DNA of 64,000 nt, taken from assembly GCF_014705605.1 (NCBI RefSeq), contig NZ_JACXIZ010000013.1, positions 1-64,000 on the forward strand. Reading direction: 5' to 3'. A program made the translations under genes and the position numbers. Positions 60,111-64,000 of the stretch are shown piece after piece. Below the pieces are notes generated by a model, which was not told the origin of the DNA, searched no databases, and worked only from the letters and a program-made list of their open reading frames with translations. The DNA comes from Paenibacillus sabuli (GTDB lineage Bacteria > Bacillota > Bacilli > Paenibacillales > Paenibacillaceae). Position 1 is the first letter of the stretch. Every line of letters begins with the position of its first letter.

Positions 60111-61166
60111 TTATACGTGAACGGCGCGAGGCGAGGCAGCGAGCAGATGCTCGCGCGCCATCTCCCGGCCATATTCCACCATGCGCCGATGTCCGATCTC
60201 GCCGACGCCCACCGCGGTCATGCGTTCGCGCAGCAGGAAGATGTCCGTCTGCGGCAGCAGCTCCTCCAGCGCATAGGCGAGCGGCAGTCCATTCTCCAGG
60301 ATCTCCACCGAATGCGGATTGCCGACGATGAAGTTAAGCCCCCGCTCCCGCGCGAACGCGACGAACGGATGATCGGGCCGGACACGGCTGATGCTGGCGA
60401 TCAGCGTATCCGTCTCGGGATACAGCGCTAGCGCCTGCTCCAGATGCGCCATCGAGAAGCCCGTATGCGGAAAAAAGTGAAGCACCTCCCGCGCCGGCTG
60501 CTCCGGTCGCCCGGCGAGCAGCAGCGCCGGATTGGCCAGCGTCGCCTCCTGCAGCGTCGGTTCGCCGCGGATGACGCGCTCGGCGGCGAGCAGCTCGCGG
60601 TCGATCCCGTGTCCCATCCACTCGCGGATGCGCGCGAGCAGCGCGCCGGCGGTCGCGATGCCTTCCAGCGTCACACCCTTGTGCAGAATGTTGCCGGGCA
60701 ACCCGCCGAAGGCGATATCCGTCTTCTGCTTGCGATGTCCGTGCAGCAGCGTCAGCCCCGGATGCAGCCCGTGGAACGCCTCGTGCATCTCGATCAGCGC
60801 CAGCTTGTAGAGCGGCAGGTAATCCGCGAACGGCACGCCGCCCGAATTCGCCGCCTCGGCCACCGGATGGTGCACGACGATCAGATCCAGCTCCATGCCG
60901 GAGGCCAGCTCGATCATCGACTCCGTCAGCGTCATCCCGACGCCGATCCGCCGCACGGGCTTGTCCCGGTCGCCGAAGACCAGTCCCGGAATTTCGATGA
61001 CGCTTTTGCCGGGAATATGCGAGGTCTTGGTGACGACATAGGGGTTGGCGCCGGAAGTGACCTCGTTCCAATCTTTGACCATGCGCCCGCCGGAGATGCG
61101 GTCTAGCGCCTCTACGACATCCCGTACGCGTACTTGTCCCTCTTCGCGCATTCGTTCGCTCGCCAC
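60111..61166 (-). CDS. Nif3-like dinuclear metal-centre protein
   Basis: 351 aa from GTG 61166 (AAGGAG 8 bases upstream; the frame is open to 61217 across the leader end). DLIVVHHPVAEAA and VGNPHSVEILENG hold His/Glu metal ligands; GMTLTESMIELA is the family N-terminal region. Members of this fold bind two metals and include GTP cyclohydrolase-like hydrolases. Linked to an ABC importer, so may process the imported compound. A long structured leader with a terminator precedes it. Confidence 0.88.
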   Translation of the reverse strand: MASERMREEGQVRVRDVVEALDRISGGRMVKDWNEVTSGANPYVVTKTSHIPGKSVIEIPGLVFGDRDKPVRRIGVGMTLTESMIELASGMELDLIVVHHPVAEAANSGGVPFADYLPLYKLALIEMHEAFHGLHPGLTLLHGHRKQKTDIAFGGLPGNILHKGVTLEGIATAGALLARIREWMGHGIDRELLAAERVIRGEPTLQEATLANPALLLAGRPEQPAREVLHFFPHTGFSMAHLEQALALYPETDTLIASISRVRPDHPFVAFARERGLNFIVGNPHSVEILENGLPLAYALEELLPQTDIFLLRERMTAVGVGEIGHRRMVEYGREMAREHLLAASPRAVHV

Positions 61167-61217
61167 ACGCTTCACTCCTTCTTTCTGCAGCTTCCTCTGG
61201 TCAGTCGGCGACAACAC

Positions 61218-61467
61218 AAAAAACCGCCATCATGAACATACGGGCCCCATCGACCCGAATTGATCACAATTAGCGGTTGTAACACTCTCCGTAAGGAGGT
61301 GGTTGACACCTGCCAAGTGGTTTTGGTTGCTTCCTCGTTCGCGGCGGGCCACTGTCTCTCGAAGCCAGATTGGAGCTGACCAGAGGACCACCGGCCGCCG
61401 CGCCGGAGAAAGTAAAGCTCGAAGCGTCGAGACCTGTCGGTTAGGCCAACGCTCTTTGTTGTTAAGT
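61218..61467 (-). promoter_or_regulatory. Structured leader RNA with terminator before the Nif3-ABC operon
   Basis: About 250 transcribed bases without a start codon linked to the gene. It holds CTCGA-CGCT-TCGAG, a GC-rich stem around CCGG...CCGG, AATTG-TGAT-CAATT, CGGG...CCCG, and finally ACCGC (61277-61273) pairing with GCGGT (61227-61223) followed by six Ts (61223-61218). A terminator only 52 bases before the GTG start implies attenuation. I compared it by eye with TPP, cobalamin, FMN, guanidine-I, T-box and SRP patterns and found no match. Confidence 0.55.
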
Positions 61468-61496
61468 AATATAACACAACAGAAACATACAAGCAA
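61468..61496 (-). promoter_or_regulatory. Promoter of the Nif3-ABC operon
   Basis: Minus strand TTGCTT (61496-61491), 17-bp spacer, TATATT (61473-61468). No GGTATACC palindrome nearby, unlike the rest of the cluster. Confidence 0.6.
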
Positions 61497-61546
61497 TATT
61501 ATTTTTGCAAAACGGCGAACACCTTTCATTTATATAACTATTTATG

Positions 61547-61918
61547 TTAGGTTTTGCGTATAAAAAAGTCGATTTCGCGCTCGAAAACGATAACGGTGCC
61601 CGACAGCTCGGTCACCGGATCGTAGTCCTTCATCACCAGCTTGACCGGAAGTCCGAGCTTGTCCTCGAGCTGCTCCTTGAGCATGCGCTTGTTCGCCTCC
61701 ATGACCAGCATATCGACGCTGGCCGTCAGGCTGCGATTCGTCTCGTCGAGAATTTTGAGCGCCGGGATGCGCTTGTGCGTGGCAAAGACGGTCACCTTGT
61801 CGCCAAAGACCTCGATTTTTTGCGACCGAATGCCGATCCCGAAAATTTCCTGGTTGATCGAATTATAGATTTTGATGACTTCTTGCTTCAGCTCGCCGAT
61901 CGAATCGAATACGCGCAT
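61547..61918 (-). CDS. DUF2294 / MpsC-family protein
   Basis: 123 aa from ATG 61918, GGGAGG 7-8 bases upstream. VIKIYNSINQEIFGIGIRSQKIEVFGDKVTVFATHKRIP is the DUF2294 core, named MpsC in the Na-translocating system of staphylococci. Often next to sensor or transport genes; mechanism unclear. Ends in RKT. Confidence 0.88.
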   Translation of the reverse strand: MRVFDSIGELKQEVIKIYNSINQEIFGIGIRSQKIEVFGDKVTVFATHKRIPALKILDETNRSLTASVDMLVMEANKRMLKEQLEDKLGLPVKLVMKDYDPVTELSGTVIVFEREIDFFIRKT

Positions 61919-62019
61919 GCCTGTTCCCTCCCACCTGATCGAAATCGCGGCCGCCCCTGCGCCCCTGGCTCGGGCGGCCGTATTCGTCCCACGCTGCCGA
62001 TTGCACAGTGCAGGGCCAG

Positions 62020-63108
62020 CTATATCGGGCCGCTCTCCGCCGCACCGCGCCGCGCCAGCAGCAGCCGCAGGATCGGCGGTGCCGCCAGCAGGACAATGAA
62101 CAGCCGCGACAGCTGAAAGGCCGTCACCTGCGACACATCCGCGCCTACGACAAGCGCCGTCACCGCGACCTCGCCCAGGCCGCCGGGCGCGAGCGCGAGG
62201 AACCAGGTGACGACCGAGCCGCCGGTAAGCTGCGCCAGCAGCCAGGCCGCAGCGGCTGTCGCGGCGACGAGCAAGCACGCCGTCAGCAGCGCCAGCGGCC
62301 CGAGCCGCTTGTTCGTCCACATCATCCGCAGCTGCACGCGATTGCCGATATACAGCCCGATCGACACCTGCGCCGCCGCCAATAGCGGGCCTGGAAGCGC
62401 CGGCCACGGGCATCCTGCGATCGACAGGCCGCCGACGACCAGCATCGGACCGATGAATTCGCCCGCTGGCAAGCGCCAGCGGCGCAGCAGCCAGGCCGCT
62501 GCAGGCACGAGCGGCAGCAGCAGCCAAGCGGCGTAGGCGGGCATGTCCGACGGCGACGCAGCTGATAACGGCGCAGTCGCTGTCGCCGCCGTCTGCATCG
62601 CGGCATCCGGCGACAGGGCGATCCACGTCGCCAGCACCGGCACCGTGTACAGGACGATGATCAGCCGCGCCGTCTGAATAATCGCGACCGCGCCGGGGTC
62701 TGTGCCCTTGAAGTGGTCGGCGATCACGACCATCTGCGTCAGACCGCCGGGCACGCAGCCGAGCATCGCCGTGCCTTCGCCGATCCGCGCTCCCTTGGCG
62801 AACAGGCGTCCGACGACAAGACAGACGCCCACCCACAAGAGCGCCGCCAGGATCATCCACGGCAGGTCATGCGCGATGGTGATTGCCGTCTGCCGCGTCA
62901 TCGAGCGGCCGAGCAGGTAGGCGACGACGACGATGCCGGCTTCGCCGAGCCAGCGCGGCCAGACGATCGAGCCGGGCTTGACCGCGCCGGCCACCATGAC
63001 GGCGAGCGCCGAGCCGAGTATCCACGGCAGCGGCAGTCCGCCGAGCCAGAACAACGCGCCGCCCGCGCCGCCCACCGCAGCCGAAGCGAGAATACGCATC
63101 CATCCCAC
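62020..63108 (-). CDS. AbrB-type (PF05145) membrane protein
   Basis: 362 aa, ten or so membrane segments in two repeats. FWLGGLPLPWILGSALAVM and GCVPGGLTQMVVIAD are matched by FLALAPGGLGEVAVTALVV in the second half. Formerly annotated as an ammonia monooxygenase or transcription factor without evidence; likely a transporter. GTG start with AAGGAG 11 bases upstream. Confidence 0.88.
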   Translation of the reverse strand: MGWMRILASAAVGGAGGALFWLGGLPLPWILGSALAVMVAGAVKPGSIVWPRWLGEAGIVVVAYLLGRSMTRQTAITIAHDLPWMILAALLWVGVCLVVGRLFAKGARIGEGTAMLGCVPGGLTQMVVIADHFKGTDPGAVAIIQTARLIIVLYTVPVLATWIALSPDAAMQTAATATAPLSAASPSDMPAYAAWLLLPLVPAAAWLLRRWRLPAGEFIGPMLVVGGLSIAGCPWPALPGPLLAAAQVSIGLYIGNRVQLRMMWTNKRLGPLALLTACLLVAATAAAAWLLAQLTGGSVVTWFLALAPGGLGEVAVTALVVGADVSQVTAFQLSRLFIVLLAAPPILRLLLARRGAAESGPI

Positions 63109-63273
63109 AGTCCCGATGTCTCCTTGCCGTTTGTGTCTTGCTCCCCACTTTACCAGAAGGGCGACGGCTTGTCATCCGGGAACGGGCATTGTCCAAGAGC
63201 GGTCCGCACCCTGCACGGCCGGGTTCCTCCGCGGCCGGATTGCGCCGGGAGCGAGCGTTTCCCCCGGACCTTG

Positions 63274-64000
63274 CTACCGCCGCAGATTGCGCAGCACGAA
63301 CCATACATTGGCCGGCCGCTCGGCGAGCCGGCGCATGAAGTAGCCGTACCAATCCTCGCCGAACGGCACATAGACCCGCACCTTGTAGCCTTCGCGCACG
63401 AGCTCATCCTGCAGCGCTTCGCCGATGCCGTACAGCATCTGGAATTCGAAGCGGGTGCGCGGCGTCCCGTGCGCAGCGATCCAGGCCTTGGCCCGCTCGA
63501 CAATCGCGCGGTCGTGCGTGGCGATTGCCGTATAGCGCCCATACGCGAGATGGTGCTCGATCATCTCGGCGAACTGCGCGTCCACGTCCGCCTTATGCGG
63601 GAAGGCGACCTCCTCCGGCTCCTTGTAGGCGCCCTTGACGAGCCGCACATTGGAGCCTGCGGCGGCGAGCGTGCGAATATCGGCCATCGAGCGATACAGA
63701 TAGGCCTGCACCGCGACGCCGACATGATCGCAGCTGCGCCGCAGCTCGCGATAGATGCCGATGGTCGCTTCGCAGCGCGGCGAATCCTCCATGTCGAGGC
63801 GCACGAAGCTGCGCAGCCGCCAAGCCTCCTGCAGGATGCCGCGCAGCCGCGCGACGCAGCGGCCGCGATCCAGATCGAGCCCGAGACTGCTCAGCTTGAG
63901 CGACAGGTTCGCATCCGCGCCGCGTGCGGCGATTCCCTCCAGGATGCGGACGCACATCGCCGCGGCACGATCTGCCTCGGGCTCGCTGCCGGCGAATTCG
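63274..64000 (-). CDS. Proline dehydrogenase, N-terminal part cut by the window
   Basis: The frame runs off the right edge; about 242 C-terminal codons are visible (family length about 300). LSLKLSSLGLDLD, VRLDMEDSPR, GVAVQAYLYRSM, VRLVKGAYKEPEEVAFPHKADVD and FEFQMLYGIG are the FAD-barrel motifs of the PutA/PutB family. Oxidises proline to pyrroline-5-carboxylate at the membrane. The Met at 63957 is internal. Confidence 0.94.
   Translation of the reverse strand, partial: EFAGSEPEADRAAAMCVRILEGIAARGADANLSLKLSSLGLDLDRGRCVARLRGILQEAWRLRSFVRLDMEDSPRCEATIGIYRELRRSCDHVGVAVQAYLYRSMADIRTLAAAGSNVRLVKGAYKEPEEVAFPHKADVDAQFAEMIEHHLAYGRYTAIATHDRAIVERAKAWIAAHGTPRTRFEFQMLYGIGEALQDELVREGYKVRVYVPFGEDWYGYFMRRLAERPANVWFVLRNLRR

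Noticed and set aside
61310-61400. Cobalamin-riboswitch-like CCACTGT on the plus strand
   Set aside because: GGGCCACTGT and GAAGCCAG recall the cobalamin riboswitch, but the other conserved blocks (GGGAA, GGTG..AATCC) are missing and no gene lies downstream on the plus strand.
61303-61563. Plus-strand 86-aa frame in the leader region
   Set aside because: TTG start only three bases after the GGAGG-like site, AT-driven hydrophobic end and no motif. The region is better explained as a minus-strand leader RNA.

Overview
The window looks like chromosomal DNA of a GC-rich, endospore-forming Firmicute of the Paenibacillus/Cohnella type. The evidence is the small cortex gene cmpA beside an sprT-like gene, two YyaC-family spore proteases, a complete RsbV-RsbW-SigB cassette, a bactofilin, the DUF421/DUF4363 pair, the UPF0435 (YfkK) protein, and Bacillus-style GGAGG ribosome sites with frequent GTG/TTG starts. 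I see no insertion sequence, prophage or CRISPR array.

Layout. 0-1 kb: five tRNA genes on the minus strand (Asn, Ser, then Glu, Lys, Leu) with two promoters and two terminators. 1-8.4 kb: housekeeping and small genes (sprT-like, cmpA, nitroreductase, tex, MBL hydrolase, thioredoxin-like, DedA, cupredoxin). 8.4-13.3 kb: a c-di-GMP module on the minus strand: membrane diguanylate cyclase, HD-GYP protein with a degenerate HD pair, a cyclic-di-GMP-I (GEMM-I) riboswitch with a terminator, then an O-antigen-ligase-like polysaccharide gene. 13.4-15.9 kb: yyaC-hydrolase pair and small proteins. 16-21.2 kb: galKET operon divergent from an AraC regulator. 21.2-29.5 kb: a general-stress block built around rsbV-rsbW-sigB, an RsbY-like receiver-PP2C phosphatase, YtxH, YtxG-like, YflT-like and DUF1328 proteins, with five sigma-B-like promoters readable by eye. 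29.7-41.5 kb: mixed metabolism and envelope genes, including a ferritin-hydrolase-pirin operon, glutamate dehydrogenase and an SH3-amidase.

41.7-45 kb holds the most interesting locus: a class I isoprenoid-synthase-fold protein with both Asp-rich motifs, followed 70 bases later by a nitrile-hydratase-like-leader (NHLP) RiPP precursor ending in Trp, and convergent with a membrane sensor histidine kinase. This resembles the ComQ-ComX-ComP layout but with a different precursor class.

45.8-61.2 kb is a catabolic or salvage cluster. It encodes an aspartate-dehydrogenase-like protein, two 2Fe-2S ferredoxins, a GlcG-like protein, an aldehyde dehydrogenase, a TenA/PqqC-fold iron enzyme, a creatininase-family hydrolase, two permeases, a dinucleotide-binding dehydrogenase, and a Nif3-like protein with a NitT/TauT-type ABC transporter. 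A GntR/FCD regulator sits inside it, and GGTATACC-type palindromes recur in front of most of its transcription units. The Nif3-ABC operon lacks the palindrome but has a long structured leader that ends in a terminator. The window closes with an MpsC-family protein, an AbrB-type membrane protein and a proline dehydrogenase cut by the window edge.
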